Of a stretch of DNA of 64,000 nt, positions 1 to 8,313 are shown in pieces. A model generated the notes under the pieces. It did no database searches, was not told where the DNA came from, and saw only the letters and a program-made list of their open reading frames with translations. The translations under genes and the position numbers were made by a program. Source of the DNA: Elusimicrobia bacterium GWD2_63_28. GTDB lineage: Bacteria > Elusimicrobiota > Elusimicrobia > Elusimicrobiales > UBA9959. Position 1 is the first letter of the stretch. Each line of letters starts with the position of its first letter. Where the stretch lies: contig MGUI01000052.1 of the NCBI GenBank assembly GCA_001799895.1, positions 23,029 through 87,028 on the forward strand. Reading direction: 5' to 3'.

Positions 1-2
1 AG

Positions 3-482
3 CCGGCGCAGCCATCCGATGCAAAACCGGCTCTGCCCGCCGGAGAAAAACCGGCCCAGCCCTCGGAAGAAAAGCCGGCGCAATCAGGAATTATCACCGA
101 GCGCGTGGATAGTACGCCTGAAATACTCCAGGCCCCGGAGAATCCCTTCTTCAGGCCCTTTCACGGCGTCGAAGGGCTGCAGGAAACCCCGGTAAAGCTT
201 CAAAAACTTATCACGACGGATAAGAAAAGCGGGAAGAGGCGTTTGTATAATGTAGCGGAGCTCAAAAAAATGCATTCGGCGGAAATTAAAGAGCTTCGGA
301 AAAGCCTCAAAAAAAGGCCCAATGCCGAGATACGCGAGGCGGTAGAAGCCAGGGAGGCCGGCCAGAAGACAGAGCTCAAGTCGCTGCGGGAAGCGATCCT
401 GACCGAGGCGGAAAAAGAGCAGACCGGCGCGCCCCAGCCCAAGCCGGAGAATCGGATAATTCAGGCCGAGAAAGCGGAATAA
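3..482 (+). CDS. C-terminal part of a Pro/Ala-repeat, coiled-coil protein (5' end outside window)
   Basis: The frame is open from the first bases of the window, so this is the C-terminal end of a longer protein; a GTG at 105 is in frame but need not be the start. The first ~30 residues hold degenerate repeats of the type KPAQPS(D/E), giving a Pro/Ala/Lys-rich linker. The rest (~120 residues) is highly charged and probably helical, rich in Lys, Glu and Arg, with no cysteine and no recognisable domain. Another Pro/Ala-rich linker followed by a charged helical region is found in the exported protein at 63262-63978, so this may be a similar envelope protein. Function unknown; only composition and the repeats are seen. 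Confidence 0.6.
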   Translation, partial: PAQPSDAKPALPAGEKPAQPSEEKPAQSGIITERVDSTPEILQAPENPFFRPFHGVEGLQETPVKLQKLITTDKKSGKRRLYNVAELKKMHSAEIKELRKSLKKRPNAEIREAVEAREAGQKTELKSLREAILTEAEKEQTGAPQPKPENRIIQAEKAE

Positions 483-534
483 AAGCGGATCAGCCGGCGG
501 GAAGAGGGCCTGCGGCCTGATCTCAGGAGAGCCA

Positions 535-1068
535 ATGAGCGTTACCGCCCACTATACCGAGTGCTATGTCCTGGGCCGCCACTTTTCTTCAGCCCTGAAT
601 TTCCGCTGGCTGGTGATCGGCTCCGCTTTTCCGGACGCGTTCGTCTTCGACCGCGTTTTCATGTACACCATCGACATGAAAATGCACCGCGATTATTTTT
701 TCGGGTGGTTCCACAGCCTGCCGGTCCCGCTGACCGTGGGCGTACTGGTCTATTTCTTTTTCGGGCGCCGGCCGGCCCTGGCTTTTATCGTCGGGAGCTG
801 GCTTCACGTGCTGACGGACGTGTTCGACCAGCTGGGGGTAAAGCTGTTCTGGCCGTTCCTGGACAAAAGATTCTCGGTCGGGATCTGGCCCTGGTCGGAC
901 ACCACGGTCTGGTATGACTGGTACGTCTATTTCACCACCCCGGCTTCAGGGCTGTTCGAACTCTTCTTCTTTATCTGGGCCGTGCTCATTATCAGGCGCC
1001 TGGAAGGCAAGACCTTCCTGGAGAAGGCGCTGCGGCCCTGGAAGGACTCACGGTGGTCGGACCGGTGA
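535..1068 (+). CDS. YdjM-like (DUF457-type) integral membrane protein, putative metal-dependent hydrolase
   Basis: A 177-residue protein with about four hydrophobic segments. The N-terminal half has HRDYFFGWFHSLPVP, and a second conserved stretch reads GSWLHVLTDVFD. Spaced His/Asp residues next to membrane helices match the YdjM/LexA-regulated membrane hydrolase family, whose substrates are mostly unknown. The ATG at 535 is preceded at good distance by CAGGAGA. It sits alone between the partial gene and a broken gene on the other strand. The family call rests on the HR...HSL and LHxxxD pattern and is not certain. Confidence 0.55.
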   Translation: MSVTAHYTECYVLGRHFSSALNFRWLVIGSAFPDAFVFDRVFMYTIDMKMHRDYFFGWFHSLPVPLTVGVLVYFFFGRRPALAFIVGSWLHVLTDVFDQLGVKLFWPFLDKRFSVGIWPWSDTTVWYDWYVYFTTPASGLFELFFFIWAVLIIRRLEGKTFLEKALRPWKDSRWSDR

Positions 1069-1117
1069 AGGCGGCCGCGCGGCGGAAGCCCGCGGGGCGT
1101 ACCTCGCCGGCCGGCGC

Positions 1118-1665
1118 TCAGACCAGCGAAAATATTAAGAGCAGTATCAGCACTATAAAGGCTGAATCTATCAGCTGCGGCGCTCTGACGGAATATAAAA
1201 TATCGTCGAGCCCGGCGCAGCCCAGTATCTGCGTTTTAATTTCTTTGATAAATTCTTCCTTCGTACAGTCGGTTACGGGCTTATGGTGCAGTCTTCCGGG
1301 AACGCCGCTTATACAGGAGGTGCCGGTCCAAAGGGACGCGACGCCGCGGCCCAGGTCCACTTCCTTGTCCCAGACCTGTTCTTCGGCGAAAAGAGTCAGG
1401 TTGAATTCTGAATCGCAGAGTACCGCGGCGGACCTGGCCCGCGGGAACTTTATCTCTTCCGAAAACGCCAGCCGGAAGGAGATCTGTACGTGTGGCCCGC
1501 CTTTTACCAGGTTTTTAAATAATTTCAATTCCTCGCGCTTCTAAAAAAGCCGCCTGGTTCACCGGCGGTTTCATAGACCGAGACGCTGTAGCCTAGCCGG
1601 TTTAATTCGTGGGCCGCGCTTAAACCCGAGATGCCGGCCCCGAAGATTATTATTTTCGCGGACAT
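1118..1665 (-). pseudogene. Decayed FAD-dependent (amine-oxidase-like) oxidoreductase with large internal deletion
   Basis: Two minus-strand fragments belong to one family. Fragment one (1665 down to 1525) starts MSAKIIIFGAGISGLSAAHE, the Rossmann FAD-binding start with GxGxxG, continues to a GGFFRS motif and stops after 46 residues. Fragment two (1528 down to 1118, a different frame) begins in what is normally the late part of the enzyme: VQISFRLAFSEEI, then a conserved block around LTLFAEEQVW and SLWTGTSCISGVPG, then CTKEEFIKEI. In intact members (roughly 500-600 residues) these are separated by several hundred residues that are absent here. The C-terminal end then runs into an unrelated hydrophobic tail. 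Frameshift, missing middle and truncated end mean a non-functional remnant. Confidence 0.7.
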
Positions 1666-1676
1666 TTCGACCCTCT

Positions 1677-2822
1677 CTAAACCTGGCACTGGTTTTCTTT
1701 TTGGGGAAAGATTAGCGTGAAAATAGTCCCTTTGCCTACGGAGCTGCTTACCTCTATTCTCCCCCGGCAGGCTTCGGTTATCTGTTTAGTCACCGCCAGC
1801 CCGAGTCCCAGCCCCCCGCTTTTCCTGGTCATGTAATCAGCCACCTGGTAGAAAGGATCGTAAATAACTGTAAGTTTCTCTTTGGGTATCCCGATGCCGG
1901 CATCTTCCACGCTAAGCCTTATATCACGGGGGGTTTCGTTCAGCCTGATCTTTACGACGCCGCCCGGCGGGCCGAAGATAACGGCGTTCTTTATGAGATG
2001 CTTTATGGCCAGGCGCAGTTTGTCCGGCTCACAGTTTATGGTCGTGGCTGTTTCCGGGAAGAAAGTGAGCGCGGACGCATTATGTTCCCTGAAAACAGGC
2101 TGCAGTTCTTCAACGACTTCTTTGACCAGGACCGCGGGGTCCGCCGCCGACAATTGTGCCGGGCAGGCCGATCTTTTTGAGGTCGTATACTCCAGGATGT
2201 CGGCAATAATTTCATTCAGGCGCAACGCGCCCGTTTCTACGGCGTTTATCACGTCCGCGCCCGCGCCCGCGGGTCCGCTCTCTTTGATCAGGTCGATCCC
2301 GCTCAATATTTTCGTCAGCGGGGTCTTTAATTCATGTCCGACCACGGACAGGAAAGCGTCTTTCATGTTTTCCAAAGCCTGCAGCTGGGAATAAGCGGCC
2401 AGGATTTCGTCCCTGGCGGCCTTGGTGTTCGCAAGCTCCAGGGAAAGGTTCCGCTTCTGAAGACACCGCTCCACGGTAAGCTGGAGCATTTCGTCGGAGA
2501 AGGGCTTTATCAGGAAGTCGTAGGCCCCCGCTTTTATAGCGCCTATCGCGTTCTCAAGATTCGGGTCGCCGGTCATTATGATAATGTCGCAGGTGCCGGC
2601 CATGGCTTTTATTTTCCTGGTGAGGGTTATGCCGTCCATCCCCGGCAGATTTATATCGATAAGGGCCAGTTCGAAAGGCTCGATCAGCACTTTGTTCAGG
2701 AATTCCTCCGCCGACGCGGCTACAGTGACAGCAAAGCCGCGGCTAGTAAGCGAGCGGCTGAGAAAACCGGCCATGGAAATATCGTCCTCTACTATGAGTA
2801 TGGCGGTTTTAATATTTTCCAT
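1677..2822 (-). CDS. Receiver-histidine kinase (REC-HisKA-HATPase) cytoplasmic sensor
   Basis: About 381 residues, using the ATG at 2822, which has AGGAAA just upstream; the frame extends further but without support. Order of domains: receiver (acidic pair VEDD near residue 11, phospho-Asp near D56 in ALIDINLPGMDG, then MTGD and a KPF lysine); a short helix; HisKA with phospho-His in VVGHELKTPL; HATPase with N box around IKHLIKNAV, G1 VEDAGIGIP and G2 GGLGLGL. There are no membrane segments, so it takes its input from another kinase through its own receiver. The start overlaps the end of the methylase-fold gene upstream by 14 bases, indicating co-transcription. Third-position GC is visibly lower than in most neighbours. 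Confidence 0.85.
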   Translation of the reverse strand: MENIKTAILIVEDDISMAGFLSRSLTSRGFAVTVAASAEEFLNKVLIEPFELALIDINLPGMDGITLTRKIKAMAGTCDIIIMTGDPNLENAIGAIKAGAYDFLIKPFSDEMLQLTVERCLQKRNLSLELANTKAARDEILAAYSQLQALENMKDAFLSVVGHELKTPLTKILSGIDLIKESGPAGAGADVINAVETGALRLNEIIADILEYTTSKRSACPAQLSAADPAVLVKEVVEELQPVFREHNASALTFFPETATTINCEPDKLRLAIKHLIKNAVIFGPPGGVVKIRLNETPRDIRLSVEDAGIGIPKEKLTVIYDPFYQVADYMTRKSGGLGLGLAVTKQITEACRGRIEVSSSVGKGTIFTLIFPQKENQCQV

Positions 2823-3522
2823 ATTTCCTGCGCGCGGCGCCTGCGGCCGGGATGAAAAGAGTGTGGCGCAGCCCGGCTTTCTCAAGCAGTTCCCTCAATC
2901 CCTTTATCGTGCCTTTCACAAGGTCCTGACCGCCGGAAATAGACTCGCAGTTGGCGAGGAAGACCGCGGCGCCGGCCGGGTAGGCTCCGGCGGCGGCCCT
3001 CGCGAAGCGTTCCCTGGAACCCGCGCCGGCTTCGCCGGCCAACTGGTCGATGGCAAAGAACATGGTGTTCAGGCCCGGGGTAAAGGTTATACTCTTTTTT
3101 TTCGGCAAGGCGTACGCCGACACCAGGCGCACCTCGTGGAGAGGGCCCGCGAAGGAGAACAGGTTCACCATGGAGTCAAAAGACGAGACCGCGTCGAGAA
3201 CCCTGACCTCTATGCCGGCGCTCCGCGCGGCCGCTATCAGGTCTACCGTGGGCGGATGGATAAAGCAGGGGTTGCCGTAGGTAAGCAGCCCCAGGGTGTC
3301 ATGCCTGCCGAAGGCTGCCAGGATGGCGGCCTTCATGCCTGTAAAATCGTGGCCGGCTATCAGCTTTATCTTGCGCGCGAACCCCGGGAAGTGCCGGGCG
3401 GCCCGCCCGTCCACGCAGTGGCTGTAGATCTTTTCACAGGCCCGCGCCCCCTCGGCGGCTTCCCACGTCAGGTGGGAGGGCTTCAGGCCGAAGGAAAGCA
3501 CGTAGAGCGTCTTTTTTCCCAT
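2809..3522 (-). CDS. Tetrapyrrole-methylase-fold SAM-dependent methyltransferase, OphMA-like
   Basis: 237 residues. The pattern is that of the tetrapyrrole (corrin/porphyrin) methylase fold in its OphMA/borosin-like branch: an N-terminal strand then GLKPSHLTWEA, a CVDG segment, the cofactor-loop motif TYGNP near residues 81-85, a V..AVSSFDSMVNLFSF segment, and a C-terminal HTLFIP strand. A clear paralog lies at 55031-55717 with the same motifs. Known members act on uroporphyrinogen, cobalamin precursors, diphthine, 16S rRNA or, in borosins, peptide backbone amides. No tetrapyrrole gene is nearby, so the substrate is unknown. It overlaps the downstream receiver-kinase by 14 bases. Confidence 0.65.
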   Translation of the reverse strand: MGKKTLYVLSFGLKPSHLTWEAAEGARACEKIYSHCVDGRAARHFPGFARKIKLIAGHDFTGMKAAILAAFGRHDTLGLLTYGNPCFIHPPTVDLIAAARSAGIEVRVLDAVSSFDSMVNLFSFAGPLHEVRLVSAYALPKKKSITFTPGLNTMFFAIDQLAGEAGAGSRERFARAAAGAYPAGAAVFLANCESISGGQDLVKGTIKGLRELLEKAGLRHTLFIPAAGAARRKYGKY

Positions 3523-3577
3523 AAGCGTATTCTAGACTATGCGGCCCCGCGCTTCAAGCCCGGCCGCGGTCCGGAAA

Positions 3578-3608
3578 TAAAAAACCGCCGGGCTGCCGGC
3601 GGTTTTTC
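3578..3608 (-). terminator. Intrinsic terminator (also reads on + strand)
   Basis: Perfect stem CCGCCGG (3585-3591) / CCGGCGG (3596-3602) with a 4-base loop, flanked by A5 on one side and T5 on the other. It lies just after the stop of the minus-strand ACT gene and before the methylase-fold gene. Confidence 0.85.
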
Positions 3609-3625
3609 CCGAACGGCGGGGGGAC

Positions 3626-4036
3626 TTATTTCGCCCCGAGCTCGGCTTTCAGCACTTCGTAGGCCTTTTCAACGTCGGAAGCGTTCATCAGCAGGCGGCC
3701 CGTCTGGCCGGTGTCGGAGGTGCCGTAGACCGTGGTGATGTTGATATTGTGCCCGCCCAGCAGCTTGGCCAGGCGCATCAGTTCGCCGGGCTTGTCCTGC
3801 AGGTCCACCGAGATCATCTGCGTCTCGATGGTGGTGAAGCCGGCGCCGGTGAGGAGGTGGCTGACCTTGCGGTCGGCGTCCACGGCCACGCGCACCACGC
3901 CGGAGTCGTCGCGGATCTCGGAGGCTATGCCGATGATGTTGACGCCCTCGTTGGCGAACAGCTCCACGAACTTGGAGAGCGCCCCGGGGATATTGGGAAG
4001 GAACACGGTGTATTGCCTGACAAGTTTTACCGACAT
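3626..4036 (-). CDS. Tandem ACT-domain protein (amino-acid-binding regulator)
   Basis: 136 residues from the ATG at 4036, chosen because GGAG lies at normal spacing and upstream codons match nothing. Two ACT domains: the first around QYTVFLPNIPGALSKFVELF and VNIIGIASE, the second around VDLQDKPGELMRLAKLLGGHNINITTVYG. The PG-L pattern after the first strand is the ligand-binding turn of ACT domains. Stand-alone tandem ACT proteins usually bind amino acids and regulate metabolic enzymes; the partner is not evident here. Single-gene unit, ended by the terminator at 3578-3608. Confidence 0.85.
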   Translation of the reverse strand: MSVKLVRQYTVFLPNIPGALSKFVELFANEGVNIIGIASEIRDDSGVVRVAVDADRKVSHLLTGAGFTTIETQMISVDLQDKPGELMRLAKLLGGHNINITTVYGTSDTGQTGRLLMNASDVEKAYEVLKAELGAK

Positions 4037-4141
4037 AAAAGGCTCCGGCCGCTTTGAATTCGGGCCGCAGGCCCGTTCCTTCATTAAATAATTTTTCAAG
4101 CGGGGGGGCAAGGCGGCAAAAAGTTATATAATCGACTTGGA

Positions 4142-4678
4142 ATGAAGCTGCTCCCCGAGGGAAAATCAAAAGCGCTGTCGGCCGGCGCGCTGGCCGCGGC
4201 CGGAGCCTGCGCCTTCATGACGGTCAAGGCGGCCCTGGCCCTGCTGCCGATACTGGAACTCTCTGTTTCCCCGGCCTTCGAGCTTTCCATGCTGCGCGCC
4301 ACCGTGCCCGTGGACATGCCGCCGCTGGCCAGGTTCATGGTAGACCATGTGCGGCTGTATTTCTCCTTCTTCCTTTTTTTCTGGTTGTCCGGGTTTATCC
4401 TTTCCCTGGGGCTCTGGGCCCGCAGGGAATGGGCCCGGCGCGGCGCCTGCTGGATGTTTTACCTGCTTTCGGGCGCGGCCCTGCTGGTGCTGTTCTATCC
4501 CTGGCTGGTAGTGCCGAAGCCGTTCATGCACGGGGACGTTTCCCTGGCGCCCGAGTTCAACGCGGTGGTGAAAACAGCGGCTTATATCGCCCGCCTGGTT
4601 TCTTTCCTGGGCGGGGGGCTCTGCCTGTGGGGCGCCCTGCTGCTGGACCGGGGGCGGCTGAAGGGCGAGTTCGTTTGA
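4142..4678 (+). CDS. Hypothetical integral membrane protein
   Basis: 178 residues with about four hydrophobic helices (approximately residues 15-37, 70-95, 100-123 and 145-165) and short polar loops. No catalytic or binding motif is recognised. It diverges from the ACT gene and ends about 80 bases before nifU, with no obvious link to either. Function unknown. Confidence 0.65.
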   Translation: MKLLPEGKSKALSAGALAAAGACAFMTVKAALALLPILELSVSPAFELSMLRATVPVDMPPLARFMVDHVRLYFSFFLFFWLSGFILSLGLWARREWARRGACWMFYLLSGAALLVLFYPWLVVPKPFMHGDVSLAPEFNAVVKTAAYIARLVSFLGGGLCLWGALLLDRGRLKGEFV

Positions 4679-4759
4679 AGCGGCGGGGCGGATTTAATAA
4701 AATATAGGTACCCCCCGCCAATCTCTCCTGGCGAAGTCAGCGCATTCACGAGGTCTATT

Positions 4760-5593
4760 ATGTGGAACTATACCGAAAAAGTGTACGAGCATTTCAAGAA
4801 CCCCAGGAACGTCGGGGAGATCTCCAGCCCCGACGCGGTCGGCGAGGTCGGCAGCATAGTCTGCGGCGACGCGCTGAAGCTCACCCTTAAGATCGACAAG
4901 GCCACGGACACCATCACCGACGCCAAGTTCAAGACCTTCGGCTGCGCCAGCGCCATCGCCTCCTCCTCCGCCCTGACCGAAATGGTGAAGGGCAAGAAGC
5001 TAGACGAAGCGGCCAAGATCACCAACCAGGAGATCGCCGACTTCCTGGGCGGCCTGCCCGGCGAGAAGATGCACTGCTCGGTGATGGGCATGGAGGCCCT
5101 GGAAGCCGCCATAGCCAACTACCGCGGCGGCAAGACCGGCAAGGTGCTGCTCGGGCACGCCGAAAAGATGGTGTGCAAATGCTTCAGCGTGACAGAGTCG
5201 GCCATCCAGAAGGCCATAAAGGTTAACGGCCTGCACACCGTAGAGGAAGTGACAAATTTCACCAAGGCCGGCGGCGCCTGCGGCCAGTGCAAGGGCGAGA
5301 TAGAGAAGATAATAAAGGACTACTGGGCCGAGGCCGAGCACAAGAAGTTCGACTCGATGACCGTGGTCGAAAAAATAAAAATGATCGAGAAGGTGCTGGC
5401 CGAAGAGATCAACCCCAAGCTGAAGGCCGACGGCGGCTGGATGGAGCTGGTGGACATACAGGGCCAGAAGGTCAAGCTGCGCTTCCTGGGCATGTGCCAC
5501 GGCTGCCCTTCCTCCGGCGCCACGCTGAAGAACGTGGTCGAGAAAGAACTCAAAGAGCGCATCGACCCGGCCATCGAGATAGAAGCGGAATAA
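4760..5593 (+). CDS. nifU: NifU, three-domain Fe-S cluster scaffold protein
   Basis: 277 residues with the full classical NifU architecture. The N-terminal IscU-like scaffold domain (about 1-130) has its three ligand cysteines C35, C62 and C106. The central BFD-like [2Fe-2S] domain has C139, C141, C174 and C177. The C-terminal NifU domain has the thioredoxin-like CHGC pair C246/C249. NifU assembles [Fe-S] clusters from sulfur supplied by NifS and transfers them to target proteins. The nifS gene follows 9 bases later. No nitrogenase genes are visible, so it probably serves general Fe-S assembly, as in many anaerobes. GAGG precedes the ATG. Confidence 0.95.
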   Translation: MWNYTEKVYEHFKNPRNVGEISSPDAVGEVGSIVCGDALKLTLKIDKATDTITDAKFKTFGCASAIASSSALTEMVKGKKLDEAAKITNQEIADFLGGLPGEKMHCSVMGMEALEAAIANYRGGKTGKVLLGHAEKMVCKCFSVTESAIQKAIKVNGLHTVEEVTNFTKAGGACGQCKGEIEKIIKDYWAEAEHKKFDSMTVVEKIKMIEKVLAEEINPKLKADGGWMELVDIQGQKVKLRFLGMCHGCPSSGATLKNVVEKELKERIDPAIEIEAE

Positions 5594-5602
5594 GGGGGCG
5601 TC

Positions 5603-6808
5603 ATGGACAAGGTTTATTATTTCGACAATAACGCCACCAGCCGCGTGGCTCCGGAAGTCGCCAAAGAGATGGAGCCGTTCTTCAACGAGCTCTATGGCAA
5701 CCCGTCCAGCATGCACTTCTTCGGCGGCGGCAACCAGAAATACCTGGACCTCGGCCGCGAGCGCGTGGCCAGGCTGCTCGGCTGCGAACCGTCCGAGATA
5801 ATCTTCACCAGCTGCGGCACCGAGTCCGACTCTACCGCCCTCTGGAGCGCCCTGCGCTCCTTTCCGGAGAAAAAGCATATCATCACCACCAAGGTGGAGC
5901 ATCCGGCGGTGCTCAACGTTTGCAAACACCTGGAGACGCAGGGCTACCGCGTCACCTACCTGCCCGTGGACGGCACCGGCCAGATCAACCTGGAGGACCT
6001 GAAGGTCGCGCTCACACCGGAGACTGCCCTGGTCTCCATCATGTGGGCCAATAACGAGACCGGCGTGGTCTACCCCGTAGAGGAAGCTGCCCGCATAACC
6101 CACGCCAAGGGCGCGCTGTTCCACACCGACGCCGTGCAGGCCGTGGGCAAACTGCCGATAAACCTAAAAGAGACCAAGATAGACATGCTCTCCCTGTCGG
6201 GCCACAAACTGCACGCGCCTAAAGGCATAGGCGTGCTCTACGTCAAGAAGGGCACCCGCTTCGCGCCGTTCCTGATGGGCGGCCACCAGGAGCACGGCCG
6301 CCGCGCCGGCACCGAGAACGTGCCTTACATCGCCGGCCTCGGCAAGGCCGCCGAACTGGCCCTGAACAACCTGGAGAAAGAGAACACCTACGTGAAGGAT
6401 TTGCGCGACCGCCTGGAAGCCGGCCTGCTGAAGATCCCCAACGCCCGCGTGAATGGCGGCGGCGCCCTCCGCCTGCCCAATACCACCAATATCAGCTTCG
6501 AGTACATAGAAGGCGAGAGCATACTGCTGATGATCAGCGAGAAGGGCATCTGCGCCTCCTCGGGATCGGCCTGCACCTCCGGCTCGCTCGAGCCGTCGCA
6601 CGTGCTGATGTCCATGGCCGTGCCGCAGACCTACGCGCACGGCTCCATCCGCTTCTCCCTGAGCGTCTACAACACGCAGGAGGAAGTGGACTACATCATA
6701 AAGGAATTCCCGCCCGTCATAGAGCGCCTGCGGGCCATCTCCCCGTTCGCCGACGGCAAGCCCCTGTTCGGTATGGACGCCTGCGACTCCCACAGCCACA
6801 AGCACTGA
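5603..6808 (+). CDS. nifS: NifS/IscS-type cysteine desulfurase
   Basis: 401 residues, the usual length for this PLP-dependent aminotransferase-fold enzyme, which removes sulfur from cysteine and passes it as a persulfide to NifU. Seen: the N-terminal YFDNNATS start, a GNPSSMH segment, the cofactor-binding H100 in KVEHPAV, the PLP lysine K202 in LSGHKLHAPKG, and the persulfide cysteine C324 in SSGSACTSG. The short active-site loop fits group I (NifS/IscS). A His-rich tail (SHSHKH) ends the protein. Translationally close to nifU and surely co-transcribed. Confidence 0.95.
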   Translation: MDKVYYFDNNATSRVAPEVAKEMEPFFNELYGNPSSMHFFGGGNQKYLDLGRERVARLLGCEPSEIIFTSCGTESDSTALWSALRSFPEKKHIITTKVEHPAVLNVCKHLETQGYRVTYLPVDGTGQINLEDLKVALTPETALVSIMWANNETGVVYPVEEAARITHAKGALFHTDAVQAVGKLPINLKETKIDMLSLSGHKLHAPKGIGVLYVKKGTRFAPFLMGGHQEHGRRAGTENVPYIAGLGKAAELALNNLEKENTYVKDLRDRLEAGLLKIPNARVNGGGALRLPNTTNISFEYIEGESILLMISEKGICASSGSACTSGSLEPSHVLMSMAVPQTYAHGSIRFSLSVYNTQEEVDYIIKEFPPVIERLRAISPFADGKPLFGMDACDSHSHKH

Positions 6809-6933
6809 GCGGTATTTTGTGATTTGCAGCTTACTGCCGCAGAAATAGGCGGAAGTTTTCACGGAAAGGATAAGAAGATCGGTGCTCTCTGCGATTGCTT
6901 ATCGCAGGAACGGTAAAACTGTATTATTTGAAT

Positions 6934-8313
6934 ATGATAGAGAGAGATCTTAATCGCTACGCCGATAAATTGAGAGGCTACACCGAGCTGCGGCTGCAGG
7001 AAAACAGAAACCTCAATATTAATCTCCTGAACGGGACATTAATGGCGAATGCTAAAACCTCGCTTTTGGGGACTTCTGTGCGGGTTTATGATAAAGGAGG
7101 TTGGGGCTTTGCGTCTGCTCCCGGGACCGGGCCCGACGCAGTTTCCTATTGTCTGGGCCGTGCTGCGGAGAACGCCGCTTTTTTGTCCGCACGGCGCAAC
7201 TCCGAAAAACTGGATATCGCGCTGCCTCCTGTCAGGTCTGAGCATGAAATTCTTACCGTAAAGCCAAGGAGCACACAAAAAGAGATCGTCGATTTTCTGC
7301 GCGAGACAGACCAGTATATCGTTTCCAATTGCAGAAATATTTTCAGCAGGCGGCTGTGGTTCGGGGCTCTGGAGTATGAAAAAAGCCTGCTTACCTCGGA
7401 AGGCTCGTCCGTCTACTCCCTTATACCAAGGACCCGCATCGTGATCTTCCTTTCAGCTGAAAAGGACGGAAAGCGGGCCGAACTGCGCAAGATAATAGGG
7501 GCCGGCAGGCAGTTCGAGGACACCTTCGGGGACGGCGCCGCGTTGCGCTCAGAGCTGGATTCCTTATTTGAACATCTCAATAATAAACTCGACGGCGTTT
7601 TTCCTGATGCCGGGGAATGGGACTGCGTCCTTGCCCCGGAAATGAGCGGCATGCTCGCCCACGAGGCTATAGGCCATACCGCCGAGGCGGACAGCGTTCT
7701 CTCTGGCGCGGTTACGAGGGATAAACTCGGGAAGCAGGTCGCCAGCCCTATTATCAGCCTGACGGATTTCGCTCATACAGCTTTCGGCGCGGCGTGCCCG
7801 GTGCCGATCCTGGCTGACGACGAAGGCGCTGGAGCGTCAGACGTGCCCATAATCCGTAACGGTGTGCTTGAAAGCTACCTTCACAACCGGGAATCGGCCG
7901 CGCTCATGGGAGGTAAGGCCTGCGGGAATGCCAGGGCCGCCACGTTCGGCGACGAGCCTATCATCAGGATGAGGAATACCGCGATACTTCCGGGTAAGGA
8001 TAGCCTGGAAGATATGATCTCGTCTGTAGACCGGGGGTACCTGCTCCTGGGGAGCGGCGACGGGCAGGCTGATTCCACCGGCGAGTTCTTGTTCGGCGTG
8101 ACTATCGGCTATGAGATACGGAGCGGCAGGGTCGGCAGGGCGATAAAAGATACGACCATTTCCGGCTTGGCGTATGACGTCCTGAACTCGGCTAAAACGG
8201 TTTCAAACCGGTTCGAGTGGCTTAACGGCGGGATGTGCTCGAAGCCGCAGATGGTAACGGTTGGAATGGGCGGGCCGGACATACTATGCCGCGCCCGCCT
8301 GGGGGGAAAATGA
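6934..8313 (+). CDS. tldD: TldD-like zinc metalloprotease subunit
   Basis: About 459 residues. The ATG at 6934 gives the normal family start; an earlier TTG at 6895 adds only non-conserved residues. The zinc-binding motif HEAIGH is at H243-H248 (HExxxH), preceded by the acidic-aromatic insert typical of TldD, and followed by GNARAATFGDEPIIRM. TldD pairs with TldE to form a heterodimeric protease that cleaves unfolded or modified peptides; in E. coli it processes microcin B17 and CcdA. tldE follows with a 4-base ATGA overlap. Base composition is less GC-rich than in nifS. Its position just upstream of a peptide/radical SAM operon suggests a role in peptide maturation (inference). Confidence 0.9.
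   Translation: MIERDLNRYADKLRGYTELRLQENRNLNINLLNGTLMANAKTSLLGTSVRVYDKGGWGFASAPGTGPDAVSYCLGRAAENAAFLSARRNSEKLDIALPPVRSEHEILTVKPRSTQKEIVDFLRETDQYIVSNCRNIFSRRLWFGALEYEKSLLTSEGSSVYSLIPRTRIVIFLSAEKDGKRAELRKIIGAGRQFEDTFGDGAALRSELDSLFEHLNNKLDGVFPDAGEWDCVLAPEMSGMLAHEAIGHTAEADSVLSGAVTRDKLGKQVASPIISLTDFAHTAFGAACPVPILADDEGAGASDVPIIRNGVLESYLHNRESAALMGGKACGNARAATFGDEPIIRMRNTAILPGKDSLEDMISSVDRGYLLLGSGDGQADSTGEFLFGVTIGYEIRSGRVGRAIKDTTISGLAYDVLNSAKTVSNRFEWLNGGMCSKPQMVTVGMGGPDILCRARLGGK

Noticed and set aside
2578..3738. A 386-codon + strand frame
   Set aside because: Antisense to the receiver-kinase and methylase-fold genes, which show clear family motifs.
5000..6124. A 374-codon open frame on the minus strand
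   Set aside because: Antisense to nifU and nifS; no recognisable protein features.
4760..6808. Nitrogenase gene cluster
   Set aside because: Only nifU and nifS are present; neither structural nor cofactor genes are in the window.
6895..6933. Earlier TTG start for tldD
   Set aside because: Adds 13 non-conserved residues; the ATG at 6934 gives the family-typical N-terminus.
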